A model generated the notes under the pieces. The model made no database searches, was not told the DNA's origin, and worked only from the letters and a program-made list of their open reading frames with translations. Below, piece by piece: positions 53,923 through 62,513 of a stretch of DNA of 64,000 nt. The stretch's first letter is position 1. Every line of letters starts with the position of its first letter. The DNA is from Protaetiibacter sp. (GTDB lineage Bacteria; Actinomycetota; Actinomycetes; Actinomycetales; Microbacteriaceae), in contig JASLGG010000052.1 in the NCBI GenBank assembly GCA_030150265.1, positions 20,786-84,785 of the forward strand, given 5' to 3'. The position numbers and the translations under genes are program-made.

Positions 53923-54468
53923 GTGGTCGCACGCGCTGAGCAACGCAGGGAAGTCGGATCCGTGGGGGAGGTGATCCGGGAGATCGACGCCGCGCGCGAT
54001 GCGATCTGGGAGAACCCCCCGCAGGAGGTGCTCGACCTCGCGAGCGGCATCGTGCCGCGCGGCACCGGCGCCAAGAACAACTACCTCTCGACGATGATCT
54101 TCGCCGAGAACGAGCTGCGGACCCTGACGGACGAGATCCTCTGGTTCGCGTGGGCCACGGCCACCCGCCGACCCGACCTCGACCTCGCGACGCTCGTCGC
54201 CTACATGGACGAGATGGGCCAGTACAAGGCGAACATGTGCGACTACGTCGGGCTGCCCGAGGGCGGCGAGGTGATGAAGCTCTACGTGGGCGGCATCCGC
54301 AAGGCCGCGAGCATGCAGGAGTTCGCCGACCTCACCGAGGCGATCATGACGTACATGAACCGGCTGCACGGCTGGGTCGACATCGCGTTCCCCTGGGGCC
54401 TCGTCGACGGCTTCAAGCGCGTCAACCCGCTGCAGCGCATCGCCGACCAGCAGAAGGCCAGCGCCTGA
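53923..54468 (+). CDS. Conserved protein of unknown function (181 aa), partner of DUF3830
   Basis: The start is taken as the GTG at 53923 because GGAGGAAAC lies just upstream; a longer frame from an ATG at 53878 lacks this. The sequence is helical with many Asp/Glu/Lys and a Trp-rich middle (D-E-I-L-W-F-A-W-A, Y-M-N-R-L-H-G-W-V-D-I-A-F-P-W-G). No signal peptide and no family recognised. It is followed 25 nt later by the DUF3830 gene, so the two probably work together. Confidence 0.6.
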   Translation: MVARAEQRREVGSVGEVIREIDAARDAIWENPPQEVLDLASGIVPRGTGAKNNYLSTMIFAENELRTLTDEILWFAWATATRRPDLDLATLVAYMDEMGQYKANMCDYVGLPEGGEVMKLYVGGIRKAASMQEFADLTEAIMTYMNRLHGWVDIAFPWGLVDGFKRVNPLQRIADQQKASA

Positions 54469-54493
54469 GGCGCGGCACGGACAGGAGACGCAG

Positions 54494-54931
54494 ATGAAGA
54501 TCAACTTCAACCTGGGCGGCGAGGACGTCGCCGTCATCGACATCTGGGAGGACAAGGTCCCCGAGCTCGCGGCCAAGATCCGCGAGGCGCTGCCCTTCGC
54601 CACCTACCTGCAGCACGGCAAGCTCACGGGCGACCTGCTGCTGATGCAGACGAAGATCCTCGCCGACTGGGAGAACATCTTCTACCCCGAGGATCTCGCC
54701 GAGGAGGTCGCGGCCGCCGGCACCGAGATCCGCGGCGCCGTGTCGTACTACGGCCCGCGCCAGCAGATCTCCATCATGTACGGCAACGACATCCCGCCGG
54801 AGCCGCTCCCGGTGTCGGCGATCGGCTGGGTCGTCGAGGGCGCCGAGCGCCTCGAGGAGATCGGCATGAAGACCTGGCTGGAGCCGGGGACACGCGCGTA
54901 CCTCTCCCTCCTGGAGGACGGCACCGCGTAG
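54494..54931 (+). CDS. DUF3830 (cyclophilin-like fold) protein
   Basis: 145 aa, ATG with GGAGAC upstream. The compact beta-rich sequence with K-L-T-G-D-L-L-L, W-E-N-I-F-Y-P-E-D-L and A-V-S-Y-Y-G-P-R-Q-Q-I-S-I-M-Y-G fits the DUF3830 family. Members often sit next to amide- or lactam-hydrolysing genes and peptide-type importers, as here, but a catalytic role has not been shown to my knowledge. A strong terminator follows. Confidence 0.72.
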   Translation: MKINFNLGGEDVAVIDIWEDKVPELAAKIREALPFATYLQHGKLTGDLLLMQTKILADWENIFYPEDLAEEVAAAGTEIRGAVSYYGPRQQISIMYGNDIPPEPLPVSAIGWVVEGAERLEEIGMKTWLEPGTRAYLSLLEDGTA

Positions 54932-54936
54932 CGGAC

Positions 54937-54972
54937 CGAGGCGGCCCGGGGCGAGAGCTCCGGGCCGCCTCG
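54937..54972 (+). terminator. Terminator after the DUF3830 gene
   Basis: Perfect 13-bp stem CGAGGCGGCCCGG (54937-54949) / 54960-54972 with a 10-nt loop. Confidence 0.8.
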
Positions 54973-55022
54973 CATAACTGAACACTCTCGAGTCCACATC
55001 ACATTCAAGGAAAAGGGAAACG

Positions 55023-56594
55023 ATGCGCACCAACGACGTTGCACTCCAACCACGCCATTCCGACGACTCCCGCGTCTCGCGGTGGCGCCCGCGCCTCCGG
55101 CTCGCCGCCGTCATCGGCGTCGCGGCCCTCGCGCTCGCCGGCTGCGCCCCGGGGAGCGGCCCCGAGCCGACATCCGGCGGCACCCTGCGGGTCGGGATCG
55201 CCACCCTCTCCGACGCCGACGCCCTCGACCCGGCCAACGCGACCACGACCGGCGGCTACGTGATCGCCCGCCAGCTCTTCGACACCCTCACCGAGTACGG
55301 CCCCGACGGCGCGTGGCATCCGCAGCTCGCGAAGTCGGTCGAGCCCGGCGACACCGCTGACGTCTGGACGGTCACCCTCGCCGACGCGAAGTGGAGCGAC
55401 GGACGCCCCGTGACCGCCGCCGACGTCGTCGCCACGGTCAAGCGCTGGTTCGACGAGAAGCTCCCGCCGGCGGGCAACATCCCGATGGTCGACCCGGCCA
55501 AGGTCACCGCGGTCGACGACCACACCGTCGAGTTCCACCTGAGCTACCCGACCGTCACCTTCCCGGAGGCCTTCGCGAGCCCGACCATGTCGATCGTGCC
55601 CGCGGACTTCGACCCGAAGAAGCCGATCGGCTCCGGTCCCTTCGTGCTCGAGTCGAACGACCCGGGCGTGCAGCTCGTCTTCACCGCGAACGCCGGCTAC
55701 TTCCGCGGCGCCCCCGGCGTGAAGAGCCTGCAGATCGTGAGCTTCGCGGACGCCTCGAGCGAGGTCACGGCCCTCACCGCGGGCCAGATCGACGTCGCCG
55801 CGAACGTCGACCCGACGCTCGCCGGGACCGTCAAGGCGGCATCCGGCTACAGCGTCTTCGACTACCCGACCAGCGGCACGCTCACCTGGGTCATGAACAC
55901 GCAGAAGGCGCCGTTCACCGACCCGGTCGTGATGCAGGCGCTGCGGCTCGCGGTCGACCGGCAGGCCCTCATCGACCAGGTGTACAGCGGCTACGCGACG
56001 CTCGGGAACGACTACTTCTCGCCGTTCGACCCGCTCTACGACAAGGACCTCCCGCAGCGCAGCTACGACCCCGAGAAGGCCAAGTCGCTGCTCGAGGGCG
56101 CCGGCTACACGCTGCCCGTCGCGATCGAGCTGTGGGGCACCGACAACACCCCCACCAGCAGCCGGCAGAACGAGGTGCTCGTGACGCAGGCGAAGGCCGC
56201 CGGATTCGACATCACCTTCAACCACGTCGACTCCGCCACCTTCTACGGCGACGCCTACGGCACCTACCCGCTGTCGCTCAGCTACTGGGGCTTCCTGGGC
56301 ATCTTCGACCAGGCGGCGTTCACCATCACCGCCACCGCCCCGTACAACTCCTCGCACTGGACCAACCCGGCCTACGACGAGCTGTTCACCAAGGCCATCC
56401 AGACGGTCGACGACGGCGAGCGCGCGGACCTCGTGCACCAGATGCAGAAGATCGAGTACGAGCAGGGCGCCTACATCGTGCCGCTGTTCCTGAACGCCCT
56501 CGTCGGCGTCTCGAACTCGGTCACCGGCATGCAGGCGTACCCGAACTCGGACGGCGCCTTCGGCTACAACTTCTGGACGCTGTCGCTCGGCTGA
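55023..56594 (+). CDS. Lipoprotein substrate-binding protein, SBP family 5
   Basis: 523 aa, ATG preceded by AAGGAAAAGGG. Lipobox A-L-A-G-C with Cys41 after a long N-terminal region (RHSDDSRVSRWRPRLR). Family-5 motifs are present: DADALDPANATTTGGY and WSDGRPVTAADVVATVKRWF. It binds the ligand for the importer encoded downstream. It is separated from the permease genes by a 16-bp hairpin, so it should be more highly expressed than they are. Confidence 0.92.
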   Translation: MRTNDVALQPRHSDDSRVSRWRPRLRLAAVIGVAALALAGCAPGSGPEPTSGGTLRVGIATLSDADALDPANATTTGGYVIARQLFDTLTEYGPDGAWHPQLAKSVEPGDTADVWTVTLADAKWSDGRPVTAADVVATVKRWFDEKLPPAGNIPMVDPAKVTAVDDHTVEFHLSYPTVTFPEAFASPTMSIVPADFDPKKPIGSGPFVLESNDPGVQLVFTANAGYFRGAPGVKSLQIVSFADASSEVTALTAGQIDVAANVDPTLAGTVKAASGYSVFDYPTSGTLTWVMNTQKAPFTDPVVMQALRLAVDRQALIDQVYSGYATLGNDYFSPFDPLYDKDLPQRSYDPEKAKSLLEGAGYTLPVAIELWGTDNTPTSSRQNEVLVTQAKAAGFDITFNHVDSATFYGDAYGTYPLSLSYWGFLGIFDQAAFTITATAPYNSSHWTNPAYDELFTKAIQTVDDGERADLVHQMQKIEYEQGAYIVPLFLNALVGVSNSVTGMQAYPNSDGAFGYNFWTLSLG

Positions 56595-56602
56595 GCGGTG
56601 AC

Positions 56603-56638
56603 GCCTCGGCCCGGCCGGACCCCCGGCCGGGCCGAGGC
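56603..56638 (+). terminator. Strong hairpin between binding protein and permease genes
   Basis: Perfect 16-bp stem (56603-56618 with 56623-56638; arm GCCTCGGCCCGGCCGG) and an ACCC loop. It is probably a partial terminator that lowers permease expression. Confidence 0.75.
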
Positions 56639-56656
56639 GCGGCATGATCGGACACG

Positions 56657-57643
56657 ATGCACTCGACACTCCAACGGCGGCGGCGGGCGCTTCTCGCGCT
56701 CATCGGGCGCCGCCTCCTGATCGGCCTGCTGACCCTCCTCGTCGTCTCGCTGCTCATCTTCCTCGCGACCCAGGCGCTGCCCGGCGACATCGCGCGGCAG
56801 CTGCTCGGGCAGAACGCGACCGAGGAGCAGATCGCGAGCCTGCGACGCCAGCTCGGCCTCGACCAGCCCGTGCTCGTGCAGTACCTGCACTGGATCACGG
56901 GGCTCTTCACGGGTGACCTCGGCACCTCGCTCGCCTCGCACACTCCCGTCGCGCAGCTGCTCGCGGTGCGCGCCGGCAACTCGCTCGCCGTCGTCGCGGT
57001 GTCGCTCGCGATCGTGCTGCCGCTCGGGGTGCTGCTCGGCACGATCGCCGCGCGCCGTCCCGGAGGCGTGGTCGACACCGCCGTGTCGTGGGTGATGCAG
57101 GTGATCCTGTCGCTCCCGGAGTTCGTCGTCGGCATCCTGCTCGTGCTGACCTTCGCGGGCGGCGTGCTGCGCGTGCTGCCGCCGACCTCGCCGCTCGACC
57201 CGCGGGTGAGCGTGTGGAGCCAGGGGCAGCTGCTCGTGCTGCCGGTCGCCACCATGGTGCTCATCGCGCTTCCGCACCTCACCGAGACCGTGAAGACGCT
57301 CGTGCGCGACGAGCTCTCGGGCGACCCCGCGCGCTGGGCGCGGCTCATGGGCATCCCGCCGCAGCGCGTGCTGTTCCGCCACGCGCTGCCGAACGTGCTG
57401 GGCCCGAGCGCCCAGGTGGGCGGCGTCACCGTCAACTACCTGCTCGGCGGCACCGTGGCGGTCGAGACCGTGTTCTCGTTCCCCGGCATCGGCAGCGCGC
57501 TCGTCGCGGCCGTCGCCAACCGCGACATCGTGGTCGTGCAGGTCATCGCGATGGGCATCGCCGCGGTGCTCTTCCTCGCGTTCCTGATCGCCGACGTCGT
57601 CGGCTACCTCGTCGACCCGCGGCTGAGGAGCGTGCAGTCATGA
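56657..57643 (+). CDS. Peptide/nickel-type ABC importer permease (DppB-like)
   Basis: 328 aa, six TM segments. N-terminal RRLLIGLLTLLVVSLLIFLATQALPGD and EAA-loop RLMGIPPQRVLFRHALPNV. The next permease gene overlaps its stop (ATGA). Ligand unknown; linked to the DUF3830 pair rather than to the first importer. Confidence 0.92.
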   Translation: MHSTLQRRRRALLALIGRRLLIGLLTLLVVSLLIFLATQALPGDIARQLLGQNATEEQIASLRRQLGLDQPVLVQYLHWITGLFTGDLGTSLASHTPVAQLLAVRAGNSLAVVAVSLAIVLPLGVLLGTIAARRPGGVVDTAVSWVMQVILSLPEFVVGILLVLTFAGGVLRVLPPTSPLDPRVSVWSQGQLLVLPVATMVLIALPHLTETVKTLVRDELSGDPARWARLMGIPPQRVLFRHALPNVLGPSAQVGGVTVNYLLGGTVAVETVFSFPGIGSALVAAVANRDIVVVQVIAMGIAAVLFLAFLIADVVGYLVDPRLRSVQS

Positions 57644-58512
57644 GCCTGGACACCGTGAGCGTCGCGCAGGCGGAGGCTCGGTCCCGCGACCAGCGGCCGA
57701 TCCTCGTGGTGCTGCTGCGCGACTGGCGCGCGATGGCGGGTGCGGTGCTCGTGCTCGCGGTCGCCGCGCTCGCCCTGCTCGGCCCTCTCTGGGTGACGGG
57801 CGACCCGGATGCCTTCAGCGGCGCCGTCTACGCGGCCCCCTCCGCCGACCACCCGCTCGGCAGCGACGTGCTCGGGCGAGATGTCATGACGCGTCTCCTC
57901 CTCGGCGGGCAGGTGTTCCTCACCCAGGGGGTCATCGCGGCGATCGCGGGGGTCGGCGCCGGGGTGCTGCTCGGCCTGCTCATCAGCGTGCTGCGCGGCG
58001 CCGCCTCGCGCGTCGTGCTGTTCTTCAGCGACAGCGTCATGGTGATCCCCCAGATCCTGCTCGTGCTCGTGATCCTCGCGGCCTTCGGCGCGACGACCGT
58101 CACGCTCATCGTCTCGGTGGCGCTCGCCCAGGTCGCCTACACGGCGCGCGTGGTCGAGGCGGCCGCCCGCCGCGTGGTGGCGCAGGACTACTACCGCGCC
58201 GCGCGGGCGATCGGGCGCGGGCGTCTCGCGCTGATGGTCACCGAGGTGCTGCCCAACATCCTCGGCGTCGTGCTCGTCGAGTTCGGGGTGCGTCTCGCGG
58301 TCGCCTTCGTGGCGCTCGCCTCGCTCAGCTATCTCGGCTTCGCGGGCGACGCGATCTCCTGGGGCAAGATGATCCACGAGAACCAGGGCGGCATCTCGGT
58401 GCAGCCGTGGGCGGTGTTCGCGCCCGTGCTCGCGATCGCGCTGTTCCTCGTGGGGATGAACCTCGTGCGCGACGGCGTCGCCCGCGCCGTGACCGAGCGG
58501 TCGGCCCGATGA
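57640..58512 (+). CDS. Peptide/nickel-type ABC importer permease (DppC-like)
   Basis: 290 aa. OppC-type signature H-P-L-G-S-D-V-L-G-R-D-V and EAA-loop YYRAARAIGRGRLALMVTEVLPN. Its stop overlaps the ATG of the fused ATPase. Confidence 0.92.
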   Translation: MSLDTVSVAQAEARSRDQRPILVVLLRDWRAMAGAVLVLAVAALALLGPLWVTGDPDAFSGAVYAAPSADHPLGSDVLGRDVMTRLLLGGQVFLTQGVIAAIAGVGAGVLLGLLISVLRGAASRVVLFFSDSVMVIPQILLVLVILAAFGATTVTLIVSVALAQVAYTARVVEAAARRVVAQDYYRAARAIGRGRLALMVTEVLPNILGVVLVEFGVRLAVAFVALASLSYLGFAGDAISWGKMIHENQGGISVQPWAVFAPVLAIALFLVGMNLVRDGVARAVTERSAR

Positions 58513-60083
58513 ACGTCGTCGAGGTGGGCGGCCTCCGGGTGGGGCTGGGCGCGGCGGGACGCGAGATCCTGCGGGGCGTCGACCTCGAGGTCGCATCCGG
58601 GGAGATCGTGGGGCTCGCGGGGGAGACCGGCAGCGGCAAGTCGACCCTCGGCCTGTCGACGCTCGGCTACCTCGCGCCCGGGCTCACGGCGCGCGCCGGC
58701 CGCATCGCGCTCGGCGGGGTGCCGATCGTCGACGACGGCGTGACGGTCCCGGAGGCGGCGCTGCGTCCGCGGCGCGGGCGGGAGATCTCCTCGGTGCCGC
58801 AGGACCCGGGCGGCGCCCTCAACCCCGGCATGACGATCGGGCGCTCCTTCGCGGAGGTCATGCGCGCGCACGGCGCGGGCGGACCCGCGGAGTGGGCGGC
58901 GCGCCGCAGCGAGCTCTTCGAGGCCGTCGGCCTGCCGGGCGACGCCGACTTCGCGGAGCGGTACCCGCACGAGCTCTCCGGTGGGCAGCAGCAGCGCGTC
59001 GCGATCGCGATCGCGTTCGCCCTCGACCCCTCGGTCGTGGTGATGGACGAGCCGACGACGGGTCTCGACGTCGCCACCAAGGAGGCCGTCGCACGGCTCA
59101 TCGTCTCGCTCGTGCGCGAGCGGGGCAGCGGCGTCGTGCTCATCAGCCACGACCTGCCGCTGCTGATCCGGGTGACCGACCGCATCGTCGTGATGCGCGA
59201 CGGCGTCGTGGTCGAGCAGGGACCGGCGCGGCAGATCGCGGAGGCTCCGCAGCATCCGTACACGCAGCGGCTCATCGACGCGCTGCCGGTGCTGGGCGCG
59301 CCGCCGGCCGGCGGGGGCGGCGAGCCGTTGCTCACCGTCACGGGCCTCTCGGCACGGCACGGGCGGGTGCAGATCACCCACGGCGTCGACCTCGAGGTCG
59401 CGGCGGGCGACTGCGTCGCGATCGTCGGCGAATCGGGCAGCGGCAAGACCACGACCGCGCGGTCGATCGCGGGCCTGCACGCCGGCTTCGACGGCGAGGT
59501 GCGCCTCGCCGGCGAGCTGCTCGCGCGCGATGTGGCGCGCCGCACCCGTGCGCAGCGCCGCGCCATGCAGTACGTCTTCCAGAACCCGTGGGGCGCCCTC
59601 AACCCGCGTCGCGCGATCGGGGCGACGGTCGCGCTCTCGGCGCGCAAGCTGCTGGGCGTCTCGCGCGCGGAGGCGCACGACCTCGCGCTCGACGCGCTCG
59701 CGCGCGTGGGCCTCGGGCACGAGTTCTTCGGCGCGCTGCCGCACCGCCTCTCGGGCGGGCAGCGGCAGCGGGTCGCGATCGCCCGGGCGCTCGTCGCCGA
59801 CCCCGACGTGCTCGTCTGCGACGAGGTCACGAGCTCGCTCGACCTCTCGGTGCAGGCCGAGATCATGAAGCTCATCGCCGGTCTCAAGCGCGAGCGCGGC
59901 CTCGCCGTGCTGTTCATCACGCACGACCTCGCGCTCGCGGGCGAGATCGCCGACCACATGGTGGTGCTGCAGAACGGATGCGTCGTCGAGTCGGGGCCGA
60001 CCGGCCGCCTGCTCTCCGCGCCCGCGCACGAGTACACGGCGAGCCTCGTGCGCGCCGCGCGGCTCGGCGGCTCAGCCCCCTGA
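58509..60083 (+). CDS. Fused DppD-DppF-type ABC importer ATPase
   Basis: 524 aa with two complete NBDs. NBD1: Walker A GETGSGKST, signature ELSGGQQQR, Walker B VVVMDEPTTGLD. NBD2 (from about 280): Walker A GESGSGKTT, signature RLSGGQRQR, Walker B VLVCDEVTSSLD. The Cys-rich C-terminal motif seen after the ATPases of the first importer is lacking. Fusions of the two ATPases are known in Actinobacteria. Ends 12 nt inside the convergent iclR gene. Confidence 0.93.
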   Translation: MNVVEVGGLRVGLGAAGREILRGVDLEVASGEIVGLAGETGSGKSTLGLSTLGYLAPGLTARAGRIALGGVPIVDDGVTVPEAALRPRRGREISSVPQDPGGALNPGMTIGRSFAEVMRAHGAGGPAEWAARRSELFEAVGLPGDADFAERYPHELSGGQQQRVAIAIAFALDPSVVVMDEPTTGLDVATKEAVARLIVSLVRERGSGVVLISHDLPLLIRVTDRIVVMRDGVVVEQGPARQIAEAPQHPYTQRLIDALPVLGAPPAGGGGEPLLTVTGLSARHGRVQITHGVDLEVAAGDCVAIVGESGSGKTTTARSIAGLHAGFDGEVRLAGELLARDVARRTRAQRRAMQYVFQNPWGALNPRRAIGATVALSARKLLGVSRAEAHDLALDALARVGLGHEFFGALPHRLSGGQRQRVAIARALVADPDVLVCDEVTSSLDLSVQAEIMKLIAGLKRERGLAVLFITHDLALAGEIADHMVVLQNGCVVESGPTGRLLSAPAHEYTASLVRAARLGGSAP

Positions 60084-60860
60084 CCCCGCAGCCCGCCCGC
60101 CGATCGCACGCGTGAGCGAGGAGGCCGCGGCCTCCGCCTCCTCGACGAGCATCGCCACGTCGGGCGCGGCGTCGCCGAGCGGATGCGTCGGGTAGGTGAT
60201 CGCGACGGCGGCGACCGGCCAGCCGGTGTGGTCGAGCACGGGCGCGGCGACCGAGGCGAGGCCCTCGGTCACGTCGCCGTCCTCCACCGCCCAGCCGCGG
60301 CGCCGGGTCTCGGCGAGCAGCGTGCGGAAGGCGGAGAGGGAGCCGGGCGCCGCGTTGCCGAGCCCCGCGAGCGAGGCCGAGCTCGGGTAGAGCGCGAGCA
60401 CCTGCTTGCGCGGCAGCCAGGCGAGGATCGCGCGCCCCGACGCGGTGACGTGGCTCGGCAGCCGCACCCCGACATCCGTCACGAGCGAGGGGCGCCGGGG
60501 AGCTCGCTGCTCGACGATGTAGACGACGTCGGACCCCGCGAGCACCGCGAGGTGGGCGCTCTCGCCGACGCGCGCCACCAGCCGCGCGAGCAGCGGCGAG
60601 CCGAGCGAGGCGAGCGGGGTGCTGCGGGTGAAGCCGCTGCCGAGCTCGGAGGCCGCGTGCCCGAGAGCCCAGCGCCGCTGCTCGGGGAGGTGCAGCGCGA
60701 AGCCGTGCTCGGCGAGCAGCGTCAGCAGCTGGTAGACGCGCGAGCGCGGGAGGCCGAGCGCCGTCACGATCGTGCTCGCGGCGACCGGTCCGCGCTGGCG
60801 CGCGAGGAACGCCAGGATGCGCAGCGTCGCCTCCGCGGCCGGCGCGGGGGGTGTGCTCAT
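60072..60860 (-). CDS. IclR-family regulator of the hut operon
   Basis: 262 aa, leaderless ATG with TATCCT 6 nt upstream. The winged HTH is at about 10-65 (AEATLRILAFLARQ, LGLPRSRVYQLLTLLAEHG). The effector domain has E-S-A-H-L-A-V-L-A-G-S-D-V-V-Y-I and SHVTASGRAILAWLPR. It is divergent from hutH and its own start region contains a palindromic operator. The inducer is likely a histidine-pathway intermediate (urocanate is typical for hut systems), by analogy. Confidence 0.9.
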   Translation of the reverse strand: MSTPPAPAAEATLRILAFLARQRGPVAASTIVTALGLPRSRVYQLLTLLAEHGFALHLPEQRRWALGHAASELGSGFTRSTPLASLGSPLLARLVARVGESAHLAVLAGSDVVYIVEQRAPRRPSLVTDVGVRLPSHVTASGRAILAWLPRKQVLALYPSSASLAGLGNAAPGSLSAFRTLLAETRRRGWAVEDGDVTEGLASVAAPVLDHTGWPVAAVAITYPTHPLGDAAPDVAMLVEEAEAAASSLTRAIGGRAAGSGG

Positions 60861-60880
60861 CTGTCCAGGATACTGGACAG
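60861..60880. promoter_or_regulatory. IclR/hut operator CTGTCCAGGATACTGGACAG
   Basis: Perfect 8-bp arms with a 4-bp centre. It begins directly at the -1 position of the iclR ATG and overlaps its -10 box (TATCCT, 60867-60872). The right arm supplies TGGACA (60874-60879), a -35-like element for hutH, with GTGGAT (60897-60902) 17 nt further as -10. So one site could control both directions. Confidence 0.65.
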
Positions 60881-60932
60881 CCATCGCTCGGGGGCCGTGG
60901 ATACCGCGCCCGCGATCCCCTTCAATCGGAGC

Positions 60933-62492
60933 ATGAGCAGCGCCGCCGCCCCCTCGACCGTCTCCCTCGGCACCGGTGCCCTCGGCATCGCGGAGGTCGT
61001 GGCGGTCGCGCGCGGCGGCGCCCGCGTGGAGCTCGCCGCGGCGGCGCGCGAGGCGATGCGCGCGAGCCGCGCGGTGATCGACGCGATGGCGGACGACGTG
61101 CGCCCGCACTACGGCGTCTCGACCGGCTTCGGCGCGCTCGCCACGACGAGCATCCCGCCCGAGCGGCGCGCGCAGCTGCAGCGCTCGCTCGTGCGCAGCC
61201 ACGCGGCCTCGAGCGGTGCCGAGGTCGAGCGCGAGGTCGTGCGCGCCCTCATGCTGCTGCGGCTCTCGACGCTCGCGACCGGACGCACGGGCGTGCGCCC
61301 GGAGGTCGCCGACGCCTTCCGCGCCCTGCTCGACGCGGGCATCACCCCGGTGGTCGGCGAGTACGGCAGCCTCGGCTGCTCGGGCGACCTCGCGCCCCTC
61401 GCCCACTGCGCGCTCGCCCTCATGGGCGAGGGCGCGGTGCGGGATGCGGAGGGCCGGCTCGTCGACGCCGCCGAGGCGCTCGCCGCAGCCGGCATCGTGC
61501 CCGTCGAGCTGCGCGAGAAGGAGGGCCTCGCGCTCATCAACGGCACCGACGGCATGCTCGGGATGCTCTCGCTCGCGATCACCGACCTCCGCGCCCTCGT
61601 CGCGGTCGCCGACCTCGCCGCCGCGCTCACGGTCGAGGCGCTGCGCGGCACCGACTCGGTGTTCGCCGCCGATCTGCAGTCGCTGCGTCCCCATCCGGGC
61701 CAGGCGGCCAGCGCCGCCAACCTGCGCGAGATCCTCGCCCCCTCGCGCCTCGTCTCCCGCCCCGCCGAGGGCCAGTTCACCCGGGTGCAGGACGCCTACT
61801 CGGTGCGCTGCGCCCCGCAGGTGCACGGCGCGGTGCGCGACACGATCGACCACGCGACGGCCGTCGCCGACCGCGAGCTCGCCTCCGCCGTCGACAACCC
61901 CGTCGTGACCCTCGACGGGCGCCTCGAGTCGAACGGCAACTTCCACGGCGCCCCCGTCGGCTACGCGCTCGACTTCCTGGCGATCGCCGTCGCCGACCTC
62001 GCCTCGATGAGCGAGCGGCGCACCGACCGGATGCTCGACACGGCGCGCTCGCACGGCCTGCCGCCGTTCCTCGCCCACGACCCCGGCGTCGACTCCGGCT
62101 ACATGATCGCGCAGTACACCCAGGCGGGCATCGTGTCGGAGCTCAAGCGGCTCGCGGCCCCGGCATCCGTCGACTCGATCCCCACGAGCGCGATGCAGGA
62201 GGACCACGTGTCGATGGGCTGGGCGGCCGGCCGGAAGCTCCGCCGCGCCGTCGACGGCGCCCGCCGCGTGGTGGCCGTCGAGATCCTCGCGGCGGCCCGC
62301 GCCATCCAGCTGCGCGACGCCGTGGCGGATGCCTCTCCCGTGGCGCAGGCGGTGATCGCCCGCCTCGGCGAGGTGGTGCCGCCCCCCGGCGAGGACCGCT
62401 TCCTCGCCCCCGAGATCGAGGCCGCCGTCGCGCTCGTCGCCGACGGCGCCTTCTCCGAGTGCGCCCGCGCCGCGGGCGTGACGCTTCGCTGA
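60933..62492 (+). CDS. hutH: Histidine ammonia-lyase (C-S-G variant of the MIO triad)
   Basis: 519 aa, ATG at 60933 with GGAG upstream. MIO-site region G-S-L-G-C149-S150-G151-D-L-A-P-L-A-H: the cofactor-forming triad is Cys-Ser-Gly instead of the usual Ala-Ser-Gly. The catalytic Tyr loop YGVSTGFGAL, active-site region QDAYSVRC, and NGNFHG are conserved. It deaminates histidine to urocanate. hutU follows 21 nt later, which argues for HAL rather than a phenylalanine lyase. Confidence 0.93.
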   Translation: MSSAAAPSTVSLGTGALGIAEVVAVARGGARVELAAAAREAMRASRAVIDAMADDVRPHYGVSTGFGALATTSIPPERRAQLQRSLVRSHAASSGAEVEREVVRALMLLRLSTLATGRTGVRPEVADAFRALLDAGITPVVGEYGSLGCSGDLAPLAHCALALMGEGAVRDAEGRLVDAAEALAAAGIVPVELREKEGLALINGTDGMLGMLSLAITDLRALVAVADLAAALTVEALRGTDSVFAADLQSLRPHPGQAASAANLREILAPSRLVSRPAEGQFTRVQDAYSVRCAPQVHGAVRDTIDHATAVADRELASAVDNPVVTLDGRLESNGNFHGAPVGYALDFLAIAVADLASMSERRTDRMLDTARSHGLPPFLAHDPGVDSGYMIAQYTQAGIVSELKRLAAPASVDSIPTSAMQEDHVSMGWAAGRKLRRAVDGARRVVAVEILAAARAIQLRDAVADASPVAQAVIARLGEVVPPPGEDRFLAPEIEAAVALVADGAFSECARAAGVTLR

Positions 62493-62513
62493 CCGAGCCC
62501 CGAAGGAGCCGAC

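Noticed and set aside
28455..54931. B6 degradation pathway II (5-pyridoxate route, as in Arthrobacter Cr-7)
   Set aside because: The lactonase and SDR resemble 4-pyridoxolactone enzymes, and an FHMPC dehydrogenase and decarboxylase-fold protein are present, which pathway II does not need; not excluded without assays.
60933..62492. Phenylalanine/tyrosine ammonia-lyase
   Set aside because: hutU follows immediately and an IclR operator controls the pair, which fits histidine utilisation.
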